This document shows, piece by piece, positions 43,667-53,842 of a DNA stretch of 64,000 nt; position 1 is the first letter of the stretch, and every line of letters starts with the position of its first letter. The stretch is from positions 1,612,001-1,676,000 of the forward strand of contig NZ_LT629791.1 of NCBI RefSeq assembly GCF_900105925.1, given 5' to 3'. Both the position numbers and the translations under genes were made by a program. The DNA is from Jiangella alkaliphila (lineage in GTDB: Bacteria; Actinomycetota; Actinomycetes; Jiangellales; Jiangellaceae). Below the pieces are notes generated by a model. That model made no database searches, had not been told where the DNA came from, and worked only from the letters and a program-made list of their open reading frames with translations.

Positions 43667-44517
43667 CCGGCGCGCGCCAGGAACCGCGTCAGCAACGCCG
43701 TCACCTCGGCCGGGCGCTCGACCGGCGGCAGGTGGCCGGTGTCGTCGAGGTCGATCCGGCGCGCGCCCGCGATGCCGTCGGCGAGCAGGCCGGACACGTC
43801 CTGGATGTACGGCAGGTCGGCGCGGCCGTTGACGACCAGCGTCGGCTGCGTGACGTCGGCCAGCCGCCCCTTCGCTGGCGGGTCGGCCGCCAACTCGGTG
43901 TGCGCCGGCCCGGTCCAGTCACGCTCGAACACCAGCCGGCACATGCGGAGCATGTGTTTCCACACGTCCGGGTCGAGGTCGGACGGCTCCCGTCCCGGCC
44001 CGACGGCGCTGAGCCGCAGCTGTACCTCGGCCATCGCGGCGACGTCCGCCGGGTCGACCGTCGCGGCCGTGTGCTCGCGGTAGGCCTGCAGCCGGTCGGC
44101 CGGCAGCACGGCCAGGATCCGCTCACGGGCGAGGGCGCCCATCTCCGGCGGCCACTCGTGTCCGGACAGCCCCGACGCGATCAGCGCCAGCGACGTCACC
44201 CGCTCCGGCGCCGCCAACGCGACGTCGAGGGCGTACGCGCCGCCCATCGAGGAGCCGGCCAGCGCCGCCCGCTCGATGCCGAGCGCGTCCAGCAGCGCGA
44301 GCAGGTCGGCGTGGTGGGCGACGTCCCCGGCGGCCGGGCCGGACTCGCCGTACCCGCGACGGTCGTAGCGCACCACCCGGTGCCGCTCGGCGAGAGCGGC
44401 GAACTGGTGGTCCCACATGCGCCGGTCGGTCAGGCCGCCGTGCACGAGCACCACCACGGGCCCGGCCCCGGTGTCGTCGTAGGCGAGGTCGGCACCGTTG
44501 GCGCGCACGGTCGGCAT
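43663..44517 (-). CDS. Alpha/beta hydrolase
   Basis: Hydrolase of 284 residues with the canonical core. The oxyanion loop is VLVHGGLTDRRMW, YDRRGYGESGP follows, the nucleophile Ser lies in LAGSSMGGAYAL, the acid is near VNGRADLPYI and the catalytic His is in DDTGHLPPVERP. It is closest to 3-oxoadipate enol-lactonase or epoxide-hydrolase-like esterases, so the substrate is open. No signal peptide is present. It is divergent from the membrane coiled-coil gene across 98 bp and convergent with DUF3180. Confidence 0.9.
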   Translation of the reverse strand: MPTVRANGADLAYDDTGAGPVVVLVHGGLTDRRMWDHQFAALAERHRVVRYDRRGYGESGPAAGDVAHHADLLALLDALGIERAALAGSSMGGAYALDVALAAPERVTSLALIASGLSGHEWPPEMGALARERILAVLPADRLQAYREHTAATVDPADVAAMAEVQLRLSAVGPGREPSDLDPDVWKHMLRMCRLVFERDWTGPAHTELAADPPAKGRLADVTQPTLVVNGRADLPYIQDVSGLLADGIAGARRIDLDDTGHLPPVERPAEVTALLTRFLARAG

Positions 44518-44615
44518 CGGCCCAGCCTGCCATGGTGAAAGCGGGACGGAAGTTCCCGGTGTGGCGCGGCGTGTGAAGTCCGATTCGCGCCGTACAAGAA
44601 GGTACGGTGACGCCC

Positions 44616-45200
44616 ATGGCCTCCGTTCGACACCGCCGCCGTCTCACCGCTGTTCGTCTGCTCGCCGTCGCCGCGCCTGCGACGGCGATCGTGCTGACGG
44701 TAGGCGCCCTGGTCCTCGAGGGGCCGTGGCCGCGCATCGCGGCCGCCGTTGGCGCCGTCGCGGCGGCGGTGCTGGGTGGGTTCGTGCTCCGGCTGGAGCG
44801 ACGGCTGCGGGTCGAGGTGGCCACGGTCCGCGCCGAGCAGGCGGCGGAGTACTCCGAGGCGCACGCCCGCTACAGCGAGGAGCACCGCGAGTTCACCGAC
44901 CACATGGTCGGCCTGCTCGACGTCGCGTCCGAGCGCATCGACGTCATGCGGTCCAAGCTGGACCTGCTGGAGGCCGAGATCGCGGCGGCGCGCAGCGCCC
45001 GCCCGGGTGCGTCCACCCCGAGCGTCGAGCTGGCCCGGCTGGCCGAGGGCGCCGAGTGGAACGACCTGTGGCCAGACCTCTCCGAGGCCCCGACGGTGGT
45101 CGACCTCATCAAGTGGGAGGACAAGAACACCGAGCTGCTGCCCGAGGCCGACCGCACGAAGAAGTCCGCCCCGGCGCCGCGCCAGGAGCGCAGCGCCTGA
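44616..45200 (+). CDS. Membrane-anchored coiled-coil protein of unknown function
   Basis: Protein of 194 residues. Two hydrophobic segments lie near the N-terminus (LLAVAAPATAIVLTVGALVL and IAAAVGAVAAAVLGGFVL), followed by a long charged helix with heptad character (LERRLRVEVATVRAEQAAEYSE to LDLLEAEIAAARSAR). A conserved-looking acidic end follows, with EWNDLWPDLSEAPTVVDLIKWEDKN. It belongs to no family I recognise. ATG 44616 is selected over GTG 44607 because TACGGT at 44603-44608 sits 7 nt before it. It converges on the opuC ATPase gene. Confidence 0.72.
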   Translation: MASVRHRRRLTAVRLLAVAAPATAIVLTVGALVLEGPWPRIAAAVGAVAAAVLGGFVLRLERRLRVEVATVRAEQAAEYSEAHARYSEEHREFTDHMVGLLDVASERIDVMRSKLDLLEAEIAAARSARPGASTPSVELARLAEGAEWNDLWPDLSEAPTVVDLIKWEDKNTELLPEADRTKKSAPAPRQERSA

Positions 45201-45213
45201 GCCGGCGGTACCG

Positions 45214-46368
<1,155 letters not shown>

Positions 46369-46392
46369 CGGTTCTTCGGTAGCGTCAGCGGA

Positions 46393-47097
46393 ATGGCGCT
46401 CTTCGGGCCCGTTCATACCGCAACCCTGACCGACAGTTGCCTCGTACGCAACGACTGGGTGTGTGGCGAGTACGTCAGAACCCGGCGTGAGGACATCACC
46501 GACGCGCTCGTCCAGCACGTCACCATCACCGTGGTCTCCATCGTCATCGGCTTCGCCGTCGCGTTGGTGCTGGCCGTGCTCGCCCGCCGGTTCGGCTGGC
46601 TGCGCGGCACGATCCTCGGCACGTCGACGGCGCTGTACACGCTGCCGTCACTGGCGTTGTTCTCGCTGCTGCTGCCGTTCACCGGCATCTCCACCACGAC
46701 GGTCGTGGTCGGGCTGGTGCTGTACTCGCTGACGATCCTGGTCCGCGGCATCCTGGCCGGACTGGACTCCGTACCGGCCGATGTCCGCGAGGCTGCCGTG
46801 GGCATGGGCTACGACGGCTTCCGGCTGCTGCGCAAGGTGGAGCTGCCGCTGGCGCTACCAGCGATATTCGCGTCGCTGCGGGTGGCGACGGTGTCGACCG
46901 TCGCGCTGACGACTGTCGGCTTCATCGTCAACCACGGCGGCCTGGGCAACCTCATCAACCGCGGCCTGAGCAGCAACTTCCACGCCGAGGTGCTGACGGC
47001 GTCGGTGCTCTGCGTGGTCCTGGCGCTGATCGCCGACGCGTTGCTACTCGGGCTGCAACGCTGGCTCACACCCTGGCGCCGGACGGTGACGGCATGA
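46393..47097 (+). CDS. opuCB: Glycine betaine/choline ABC transporter permease (OpuCB type)
   Basis: Membrane subunit of the osmoprotectant importer, 234 residues with about five helices. The family opening (LVRNDWVCGEYVRTRREDI) precedes helix 1, and the EAA-type loop is DVREAAVGMGYDGFRLLRKVELP. The ATG at 46393 is only 24 bp from the divergent ATPase start, so its promoter must lie inside the ATPase coding region. It overlaps the second permease gene by four bases (ATGA). The substrate class (betaine, choline, carnitine or proline betaine) is inferred from the full set of components. Confidence 0.9.
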   Translation: MALFGPVHTATLTDSCLVRNDWVCGEYVRTRREDITDALVQHVTITVVSIVIGFAVALVLAVLARRFGWLRGTILGTSTALYTLPSLALFSLLLPFTGISTTTVVVGLVLYSLTILVRGILAGLDSVPADVREAAVGMGYDGFRLLRKVELPLALPAIFASLRVATVSTVALTTVGFIVNHGGLGNLINRGLSSNFHAEVLTASVLCVVLALIADALLLGLQRWLTPWRRTVTA

Positions 47098-47828
47098 ACG
47101 GGCTGCTGGACGGCCTGTCGTGGCTCTTCGACGGCGAGAACTGGTCGGGTCCGGCCGGGGTGGGCACCCGGCTGGTGGAGCACGTCTGGATCAGCGGGGT
47201 GGCGGTGCTGATCGCCTGCGCCATCGCGCTGCCGATCGGGCTGTGGCTCGGGCACCTGGGCCGCGGCGGCACGCTGGCCATCAACATCAGCAACATCGGC
47301 CGGGCGGTGCCCACGTTCGCGATTCTGGCGTTGATCTACCTGACGCCGCTCGGGCTGTCGGTCTGGACGACGATCATCTCGCTGGTGCTGTTCGGCATCC
47401 CGCCGATCCTCACCAACGCCTACGTCGGCATGCGCGAGGTCGACCGCGACGCCGTCGAGGCCGCCCGCGGCATGGGCATGAGCGGCGGCCAACTGCTGCG
47501 CGGTGTCGAGCTGCCGCTGGCCATCCCGCTGGTCATGGGCGGCATCCGCCTGGCGACGGTGCAGATCGTGGCGACGGCGACGTTGGCGGCGGTCATCTCC
47601 GGCCCGGGCCTCGGACGCATCATCACCAGCGGGTTCGGCCGCCAAGACACGCCGCAGGTCATCGGCGGTGCGATCATCGTCGGGCTGCTGGCACTGGTGA
47701 TCGAGGGACTGATGGCGTGGCTGCAGCGGGCGGTCGACCCGATGCGCCGGGCGCGGCGGCGCCGGGCGAGACCGGATCGTGACCCGGGAATGCCGCTGAT
47801 CGGCGACGAGGTTGTCAGTGGCGCGTAG
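47094..47828 (+). CDS. opuCD: Glycine betaine/choline ABC transporter permease (OpuCD type)
   Basis: Second permease of the importer, 244 residues, about five helices after a short lead (NGLLDGLSWLFDGENW). The coupling loop is VDRDAVEAARGMGMSGGQLLRGVELP. Two permeases of this kind form a heterodimer around the ATPase. The C-terminus is basic then acidic ([15 protein letters not shown]). It begins inside the stop of the first permease, and the binding-protein gene follows about 90 bp later, so all three plus-strand genes are one unit. Confidence 0.92.
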   Translation: MNGLLDGLSWLFDGENWSGPAGVGTRLVEHVWISGVAVLIACAIALPIGLWLGHLGRGGTLAINISNIGRAVPTFAILALIYLTPLGLSVWTTIISLVLFGIPPILTNAYVGMREVDRDAVEAARGMGMSGGQLLRGVELPLAIPLVMGGIRLATVQIVATATLAAVISGPGLGRIITSGFGRQDTPQVIGGAIIVGLLALVIEGLMAWLQRAVDPMRRARRRRARPDRDPGMPLIGDEVVSGA

Positions 47829-47919
47829 TTGACTGATTCCACGCGGGCGCTATGAGGGTGCTCGCCGGACACGCGTGCTGGGCCTGATGCCCCGGCACGG
47901 GACACAGAAGGTGACACCG

Positions 47920-48903
47920 GTGAATGTCATGACCATGCGGAGACGAGCGACCGTGCTGGCGGCCGCGGCCGGCCTGGCGCTGTCGCTGACAGCCTGCGGC
48001 GGCGACGACGACCCGTTCGAGGAGGGTGACGGCGACTCGACGGCCACCGACGGTGGTGGCGGCGGCGACCTCACCGTCGGCGGCGCCAACTTCACCGAAA
48101 TGGTGATCATGCAGGAGATGTACGCGGCGCTGCTCGAGGACGCCGGCTACACCGTCGACATCCAATCCGTCGACGCACGCGAGATCTACGAGCCGGCGCT
48201 GGAGAGCGGCGAGATCGACGTCGTGCCCGAGTACTTGGCCACCTTCGCCGAGTTCCTCAACGGTGCCATCAACGGCCCGGACGCTCCGTCCAGCGCGCCC
48301 ATCGCGACGTCGGACGCGCAGGAGACCGTCGACGCGGCGCGGCCGCTGGCCGAGGAGCGCGGGCTGACCATCCTCGACCCGGCGGAGGCGGCCAGCCAGA
48401 ACGCGTTCGCCGTCACCCAGGAGTTCGCCGACGAGAACGGCCTCACCACGCTGTCGGACCTCGGCGCGCTGGGCCAGCCCATCACGCTGGCGGCGGTCGA
48501 GGAGTGCCCCGACCGGCCGTTCTGCGAGCCGGGGCTGGAGTCGGTCTACGGCATCGACATCGTCGACCCGCCGCTGGCCACCGGGTTCAGCACCAGCGAG
48601 ACGAAGACGGCGGTCCAGCGCGGCGACGCGCAGCTCGGCCTGGTCGGCACCACCGACGGCACGCTCGAGCAGTTCGGCCTGGTCACGCTGGAGGACGACC
48701 AGGGCCTGCAGGCCGCCGACAACCTCGTGCCGGTCATCAACACCGAGTCCGCCGGTGACCCGGCCATCGCCGAGGTGCTCAACCAGCTGGCCGAGGTGCT
48801 CACCACCGACGACCTCGCGATGATGAACGCCCAGGTCGACGCCGAGCGGCAGCAGGCGCCCGACGTCGCGCGGGCCTACCTCGAGGACCAGGGGCTGCTC
48901 TGA
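47920..48903 (+). CDS. opuCC: Osmoprotectant-binding lipoprotein (OpuCC type)
   Basis: Extracellular solute-binding protein of 327 residues, lipid-anchored through the lipobox LSLTAC. The mature domain starts LTVGGANFTEMVIMQEMYAALLEDAGY, typical of OpuBC/OpuCC, and continues with ALESGEIDVVPEYLAT and the QLGLVGTTDGT ligand region. The binding cage usually uses Tyr/Trp and Asp residues to hold quaternary ammonium ligands. GTG 47920 is favoured by AAGGTG 7 nt upstream; ATG 47929 and ATG 47935 also precede the signal peptide. The stop overlaps the next frame. Confidence 0.9.
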   Translation: MNVMTMRRRATVLAAAAGLALSLTACGGDDDPFEEGDGDSTATDGGGGGDLTVGGANFTEMVIMQEMYAALLEDAGYTVDIQSVDAREIYEPALESGEIDVVPEYLATFAEFLNGAINGPDAPSSAPIATSDAQETVDAARPLAEERGLTILDPAEAASQNAFAVTQEFADENGLTTLSDLGALGQPITLAAVEECPDRPFCEPGLESVYGIDIVDPPLATGFSTSETKTAVQRGDAQLGLVGTTDGTLEQFGLVTLEDDQGLQAADNLVPVINTESAGDPAIAEVLNQLAEVLTTDDLAMMNAQVDAERQQAPDVARAYLEDQGLL

Positions 48904-49520
48904 CCTCCGTCAGCGCACTCGACGTCCTCGACTGGCGGCGCCGGGTCCACGCGCTCTACGCCCGGGTGCGGGCCGAGAGCGAGACGGACCCGGCGGCGGC
49001 CCACGAGCTGTGGGCCGCGGGCCGCGACGAGCTGGTCCGCAGCCATCCCGCGTCACCCGTCGCGCCCGAGCGGCGCGACGGGTACGCGGGGCTGCGGCAC
49101 CGCCCGTACGACGCCGGCCTGCGGTTCGTGCTGCCGGTCGACCCCGACGTCGAGCCCCAGCGGCTCGAGGTGCCGACCGCCACCGACGGCATCGTGCCGT
49201 TCGAGCTGGTGGGCCGGCTGCACCTGCCCATGGGCGACCTCGACGTGTGGTGGCTCGACTCCTACGGCGGCGGAGTGTTCGTGCCCATCAAGGACGCGTC
49301 GGCGGGACAGGCGACGTACGGCGGCGGGCGCTACCTGCTCGACACCGTCAAGGGCGCCGACCTCGGCGGCTCGGTCCACGAGGGCCTTGTCATCGACCTC
49401 AACTTCGCCTACAACCCGTCCTGCGCCTACGACCCCGCCTGGACCTGCCCGCTGGCGCCGCCCGGCAACAACCTGGGCGTCGAGGTCGCGGCCGGCGAGC
49501 TGGTCCCGTCCGCCCACTGA
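48900..49520 (+). CDS. DUF1684 family protein
   Basis: Cytosolic protein of about 206 residues. The family core is clear: VPFELVGRLHLPMGDLDVWW, DSYGGGVFVPIKDASAGQ, YGGGRYLLDT and the cysteine-bearing LNFAYNPSCAYDP and TCPLAPPGNNL. DUF1684 has no settled function. The conserved N-terminus (LDVLDWRRRVHALYARV) lies upstream of the first ATG/GTG (GTG 48966), and the only plausible start before it is CTG 48900, overlapping the opuCC stop as CTGA. Either CTG is used or a shorter form is made. Confidence 0.8.
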   Translation: MTSVSALDVLDWRRRVHALYARVRAESETDPAAAHELWAAGRDELVRSHPASPVAPERRDGYAGLRHRPYDAGLRFVLPVDPDVEPQRLEVPTATDGIVPFELVGRLHLPMGDLDVWWLDSYGGGVFVPIKDASAGQATYGGGRYLLDTVKGADLGGSVHEGLVIDLNFAYNPSCAYDPAWTCPLAPPGNNLGVEVAAGELVPSAH

Positions 49521-49585
49521 CCGTCACCGCGACAGGTACGCTCGCCGTCGGGCACCGTCATGACGTCGACTACCGAGGTGAATGA

Positions 49586-50251
49586 ATGCGTGCTCGCGCG
49601 TTGGCCGGAGGCGCCGTCGCGGCCCTGCTGCTGTCCGGCTGCGGGGGCGGTGAGCGCGACGAGCCGACCGGCCTCGCCGCGTCCACCGACGCCGGCCAGA
49701 CCGCTGACCAGACCGGCGACCAAGGCGGGACGCCCGAGCCGGACGACGGGGCGGGCGAGTCGGGCACGACGACCGGCGAACCGGACGACGAGTCCGGCGA
49801 GGCGGCCAACCAGGGCGAGGACTGGACCCTCGACATCGGCGGGCAGCCGCCCGAGGCGCCGGCCGACCTCGCCGTCTACGAGGCCTACCTGGAGTACTGG
49901 CGGGCCGACCTCGAGGCGCTGGCCATCCCGGACCCCGCCTACCAGCCGTTCCTCGATCTGGTCGTCGACCCGCAGCGGCAGCGCGTTGTGGAGTCGCTGG
50001 AGCGCATGGCCGCCGACGGCGTGCGCACCATCGGCACCATGAGCATCGAGCCGTTGGTGGTCTCGGTGAGCGGCCCGATCGCAGCCATCCAGGACTGCCT
50101 CGACGCTCGTGAGACCTATGACGTGGACGACTCCGGTGCCGAGGTGCCCGACGGGCGCGGCGGGCAGGCGGCGGTCGTGGTGCAGCTCGCGCAGCAGGGC
50201 GGCGCCTGGCTGGTCAGCGACGTCCAGGAATCCGATCATGACTGCGCTTGA
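49586..50251 (+). CDS. Lipoprotein of unknown function with acidic spacer
   Basis: Anchored protein of 221 residues. The signal peptide ends in LLLSGC (Cys19). The next 60 residues are a disordered Gly/Asp/Thr/Glu linker (EPDDGAGESGTTTGEPDDES). The folded C-terminal part (about 85-221) begins APADLAVYEAYLEYWRADLEALAIPDPAY and ends VQLAQQGGAWLVSDVQESD, a pattern shared with NTF2-like extracellular domains. GAGGTGA precedes the ATG. Its neighbour at 50325 is also exported and may act with it; no named family is recognised. Confidence 0.72.
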   Translation: MRARALAGGAVAALLLSGCGGGERDEPTGLAASTDAGQTADQTGDQGGTPEPDDGAGESGTTTGEPDDESGEAANQGEDWTLDIGGQPPEAPADLAVYEAYLEYWRADLEALAIPDPAYQPFLDLVVDPQRQRVVESLERMAADGVRTIGTMSIEPLVVSVSGPIAAIQDCLDARETYDVDDSGAEVPDGRGGQAAVVVQLAQQGGAWLVSDVQESDHDCA

Positions 50252-50324
50252 CAAGTGATGAAATGCCGGTCACGGTAGGCTTCCGGTACGGGCACACGCG
50301 AGGCGACTTCGACAGGAGACGACG

Positions 50325-51368
50325 GTGCGACGCGTTTGCATGCCCCTTCTCGTGGGCCTGACCGCCGGAGCGCTGGGCCTGCTGGCCGCGGCGCCCGCGC
50401 AGGCCGACATCACCGATGACCAGGTCGGCGGCGACGCCGGCGACGGCCAGCTGACCGCGGTCGCGGTCTCGCTCAGCGGCAACGGCCTGGGCGGTGGCGA
50501 CGGCTCCGACGGCGGCGGGGGCGGGGTCTCGGTCAGCGTCCAGGTCCCCTCGCCGTGCTGGTGGGAGATCATGGAGTTCGCCACCGGTGAGTGGATCTAC
50601 CAGGAGTGGGGCCAGAACTACGACGAGCTCGACGACCCCGTCGGGCCGGGGTACGACCCCGGCTTCGTCTACCCGCCGCTGGAGGAGATCGAGGCGCACC
50701 GCGATGAGCCGGGGCACTGGGCATTCGGCACGCTGCTGAACCAAGGCGACAGCTTCGAGGCGGCCAGTGAGTGCTTCGACCAGCTGGTCGCGGCCAACGG
50801 TGGTGCACATGCGATCTGGGTCGCCGAAGGCGACACACCGCCGCAGCCGCCGACTCCGCCGGTGCCGCCGGAGCTGCTGGCTGAGGTCGCGTTCGAGCAC
50901 CTGGACATCCCGGTGCCCGACACCCTGCGCAGCCCGGCCGCCGACTCCTACGTCAACCTGCCCACCTGGTTCTGGGTGCAGCCGGGCGACGGCCCGCGCG
51001 ACGGCTTCGTCCCGCTGGAGGTCACCGCGACGGCCGGCGACAACTCGGCCACCGTGGTCGCCGACCCCGACCGCCTCACGGTGCGCTCCTCGGCCGGAGT
51101 GACGGCGGCCTGCTCGCCGGAGCAGGCGCGTCGGTCGTACGCCAGCGACCTGCCCGACTCCGCCGGCTGCAGCCTGGTGCACACGCGATCGTCGGCGACG
51201 GTGCCGGGGCTCGCCTACGCCGTCACGGCCACCGGTGCGTACGTCGCGTCGTGGTCGGGCCAGGAGGACGGCGCCCCGGTGGCGGGCGGCAGCCTGGGCG
51301 CGGTGACGTCGCCGGCCGCCGAGATCGCGCTGCCGGTCGCGGAGGTCCAGACGATCGTCGTCGACTGA
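50325..51368 (+). CDS. Secreted protein of unknown function
   Basis: Exported protein of 347 residues. The Sec signal is residues 1-27 (ending APAQA). A Gly/Asp-rich acidic stretch, then a Trp/Tyr-rich segment (CWWEIMEFATGEWIYQEWGQNYDE) and DPGFVYPPLEEIEAH follow. The C-terminal half has FEHLDIPVPDTLRSPAADSYVNLPTWFWV and beta-rich sequence with two cysteine pairs. Proteins of this type in actinobacteria are hypothetical. AGGAG lies 9 nt before the GTG. No transmembrane anchor was found beyond the signal peptide, so it is probably released. Confidence 0.72.
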   Translation: MRRVCMPLLVGLTAGALGLLAAAPAQADITDDQVGGDAGDGQLTAVAVSLSGNGLGGGDGSDGGGGGVSVSVQVPSPCWWEIMEFATGEWIYQEWGQNYDELDDPVGPGYDPGFVYPPLEEIEAHRDEPGHWAFGTLLNQGDSFEAASECFDQLVAANGGAHAIWVAEGDTPPQPPTPPVPPELLAEVAFEHLDIPVPDTLRSPAADSYVNLPTWFWVQPGDGPRDGFVPLEVTATAGDNSATVVADPDRLTVRSSAGVTAACSPEQARRSYASDLPDSAGCSLVHTRSSATVPGLAYAVTATGAYVASWSGQEDGAPVAGGSLGAVTSPAAEIALPVAEVQTIVVD

Positions 51369-51410
51369 GCCTCGGCGATCGGCGGCGAGCCGCGGGGTAG
51401 CCTCGACGCC

Positions 51411-51905
51411 GTGGACCAGGATGAGCTCTTCGCGCCGCCCGGCGAGGCCTGGCAGCAGGTGTCGCGCAAGCTCGTCGACCTGCGCCGGCTGGTGCTGCTG
51501 ATCACCGTCACCGTCGTCACCGCCGCCGTCGCGGTGGTGCTCGGGCTGATCTTCGGGCTGCCGGGTGTGCTTCCGGTCCTCGGGGCCGCGCTGATCGCGC
51601 TGGTGTGGGGGCTGTGGCTGATCCCGCGCAACTGGCGCGCCTGGGGCTACGCGGAGCGGCTCGACGACCTGCTGGTCACCCACGGCGTCATGTACCGCCG
51701 CCTGACGGTGGTGCCGTACGGCCGCATGCAGTTCGTCGACGTCGCGTCGGGGCCGCTGGAGCGGCGCTACGGGCTGGCCACCGTCCAGCTGCACACCGCC
51801 TCGCCGGCCACCGACGCGAAGATCCCCGGCCTGCCGGCCGCCGAGGCCGCGCGGCTGCGCGATCGGCTGTCGGCGCTGGGTGAGGCGCAGGCGGCCGGTC
51901 TGTGA
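51411..51905 (+). CDS. Bacterial PH-domain (bPH/DUF304) membrane protein, YdbS-like
   Basis: Protein of 164 residues: a short soluble start, two adjacent helices (LVLLITVTVVTAAVAVVLGL and LPVLGAALIALVWGLWLI) and a bacterial PH domain (AERLDDLLVTHGVMYRRLTVVPYGRMQFVDVASGPLERRYGLATVQLHT). This is the YdbS half of the YdbS/YdbT pair, which occurs as adjacent membrane genes. The GTG start is 7 nt after TAGCCT (51398-51403), so the mRNA is probably leaderless. It overlaps the larger partner gene by four bases. Confidence 0.88.
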   Translation: MDQDELFAPPGEAWQQVSRKLVDLRRLVLLITVTVVTAAVAVVLGLIFGLPGVLPVLGAALIALVWGLWLIPRNWRAWGYAERLDDLLVTHGVMYRRLTVVPYGRMQFVDVASGPLERRYGLATVQLHTASPATDAKIPGLPAAEAARLRDRLSALGEAQAAGL

Positions 51906-53353
51906 CCACGTCGGGAAGCGAGGCCGAGGGCGCCAAGGCCGCCAAGGCCGCGCGGGTCGACCCGACGCCCGAGCACTTCCGGCGGCTGCACCCGCTGACC
52001 CCGCTGCTGCGCGGCTGGGGCTTCCTGGCGGTCGCCATCGGCATCGGCGGGCAGGACGCGCTGCGCTCCGGCGAGCTGGGCCGGTTCGGCCTCACCGCGC
52101 TCGCCTTCGCCGTCGTCGGCATGATCGCCGGGCTGCTGTCGTGGTGGTACACCCGGTACGGCTTCGACGGCGACGCGTTGCGGATCGACTCCGGCATGCT
52201 GAACCGACGGTCCCGCCGGGTCCGGCTGGACCGCCTGCAGGCCGTCGACATCAACCGCCCGCTGGCCGGGCGGCTGCTCGGCGTCTCGGAGCTGCGGCTG
52301 GAGGTGGCCGGCGGCGGCAAGGCCGAGGCGCCGCTGCAGTACCTCGCCGTCGACGACGCGGTCCGGCTGCGGGCCGAGCTGCTGGCCCGGGCCGCCGGCA
52401 TCGACGCCGACACGCCGGAGGCGCCGGAGCGGGTGGTGCATCAGGTGCCGCTGGACCGGCTGGTGTGGTCGACGGTGCTGTCGGGCGCGTTCGTCGCCGG
52501 CGCGGTGTTCATCGTCGGCATCGGCATTGCGTTCCTCTTCTACCGCGACAGCGACATCACCGTCGGCGTGCTGTCGTCGATGCTGCCAGGCATCATCGCC
52601 ATCGGCGCCGCGCTGTGGGCGCAGCTGGGCCGCAACTTCGCCTTCGTCCTGGCCGAGTCGCCCGACGGCTACCGCATCCGCAAGGGCCTGCTCGACACCC
52701 AGGCCCAGACCGTCCCACCCGGCCGGGTGCAGGGAGTAGCCATGCGCCAGCCGTTGTTGTGGAGAGGGAAGGGCTGGGTGCGGCTCGACGTCGACGTCGC
52801 CGGCTACAGCGGTGAGTCGTCCGACGACAGCCAGCGGACGTCCACGCTGCTCCCAGTGGCCACGTACGAGGAGGCGGCCGAGGTGTTGCGGCACGTGCTA
52901 CCGGGCTCCGACCCGCTGTCGGTGCCGCTGACGCACGCCCCGCGGCCGGCCCGCTGGCTGCGTCCGTTCGGCTGGAAGAAGCTGGCCTACGGCGTCGACG
53001 AGCACGTCGTCGTCGTGCGCGAGGGCGTGCTGTACCGCAACCTCACCACCGTCCCGCACGCGAAGACGCAGAGCGTGCGGATCGTGCAGGGGCCGCTGCA
53101 GCGACGGCTCGGGCTGGCGTCGGTGCACGTCGACACCACCCCCGGACCGGTCGACGCGGTCATCGCGCACCGGCTGCCCGCCGAGGCCCGTCTCATCGCC
53201 GAGGAGCAGGCCGAACGGGCTCGACTGGCACGCAAGACCGATGTTCCAGAACAATGGATGGCGAGGTACCGGCAGCAGTCGGTACCCCGACCCGACGGCC
53301 ACGCCGACGGTGACGGCCCCCCGGCCGCATCGAGCGAGCGAGACCAGGAGTGA
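51902..53353 (+). CDS. Tandem bPH-domain membrane protein, YdbT-like
   Basis: Larger PH-domain partner of 483 residues. After a soluble lead come two pairs of helices (about residues 36-75 and 195-245), each followed by a bPH module ([34 protein letters not shown], then two more ending [28 protein letters not shown]). YdbT proteins in Bacillus contribute to resistance to membrane-active compounds; whether that holds here is unknown. The GTG start overlaps the preceding gene. panD begins 4 bp after the stop, an unusual link to pantothenate synthesis. Confidence 0.88.
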   Translation: MTTSGSEAEGAKAAKAARVDPTPEHFRRLHPLTPLLRGWGFLAVAIGIGGQDALRSGELGRFGLTALAFAVVGMIAGLLSWWYTRYGFDGDALRIDSGMLNRRSRRVRLDRLQAVDINRPLAGRLLGVSELRLEVAGGGKAEAPLQYLAVDDAVRLRAELLARAAGIDADTPEAPERVVHQVPLDRLVWSTVLSGAFVAGAVFIVGIGIAFLFYRDSDITVGVLSSMLPGIIAIGAALWAQLGRNFAFVLAESPDGYRIRKGLLDTQAQTVPPGRVQGVAMRQPLLWRGKGWVRLDVDVAGYSGESSDDSQRTSTLLPVATYEEAAEVLRHVLPGSDPLSVPLTHAPRPARWLRPFGWKKLAYGVDEHVVVVREGVLYRNLTTVPHAKTQSVRIVQGPLQRRLGLASVHVDTTPGPVDAVIAHRLPAEARLIAEEQAERARLARKTDVPEQWMARYRQQSVPRPDGHADGDGPPAASSERDQE

Positions 53354-53357
53354 ACGC

Positions 53358-53780
53358 GTGTTCCGCACCATGATGAAGGGCAAGATCCACCGCGCCACCG
53401 TGACGCAGGCCGACCTGCACTACGTGGGATCGGTCACGGTCGACGAGGACCTCCTCGACGCCGCCGACCTGCTGCCCGGTGAACAGGTCGACATCGTCGA
53501 CATCACCAACGGCGCCCGGCTCACCACGTACGTCATCCCCGGTCAGCGGGGCTCCGGCGTCATCGGCATCAACGGCGCCGCCGCCCGGCTCGTGCAGCCC
53601 GGCGACCTCGTCATCCTGATCAGCTACGGCCTGGTCGACGACGCCGAGGCACGCGGGTTCCAGCCGCGGGTGGTGCACGTCGACGCCGCCAACCGCGTCG
53701 TCGCGACCGGCGCCGACCCCGCCGAGCCGGTGCCCGGCGCGGCCGCCCAGGTGCGCGGCGACACCGTCGCCGCCGGCTGA
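53358..53780 (+). CDS. panD: Aspartate 1-decarboxylase
   Basis: Makes beta-alanine from aspartate for pantothenate and CoA. The 140-residue precursor self-cleaves between Gly24 and Ser25 in HYVGSVTVD to create the pyruvoyl group, and the sequence is intact there. The [21 protein letters not shown] start and the [21 protein letters not shown] region are standard. GTG 53358 is preferred over ATG 53370 because the family begins at this point and CCAGGAG is correctly placed. It is only 4 bp downstream of the PH-domain gene, so co-transcription is likely. Confidence 0.96.
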   Translation: MFRTMMKGKIHRATVTQADLHYVGSVTVDEDLLDAADLLPGEQVDIVDITNGARLTTYVIPGQRGSGVIGINGAAARLVQPGDLVILISYGLVDDAEARGFQPRVVHVDAANRVVATGADPAEPVPGAAAQVRGDTVAAG

Positions 53781-53842
53781 CCCCGAGCCGACGCGCCAGG
53801 GGCTGCCGCACGCCGTCACAGCACGCGAGGCATGATGGGCCG

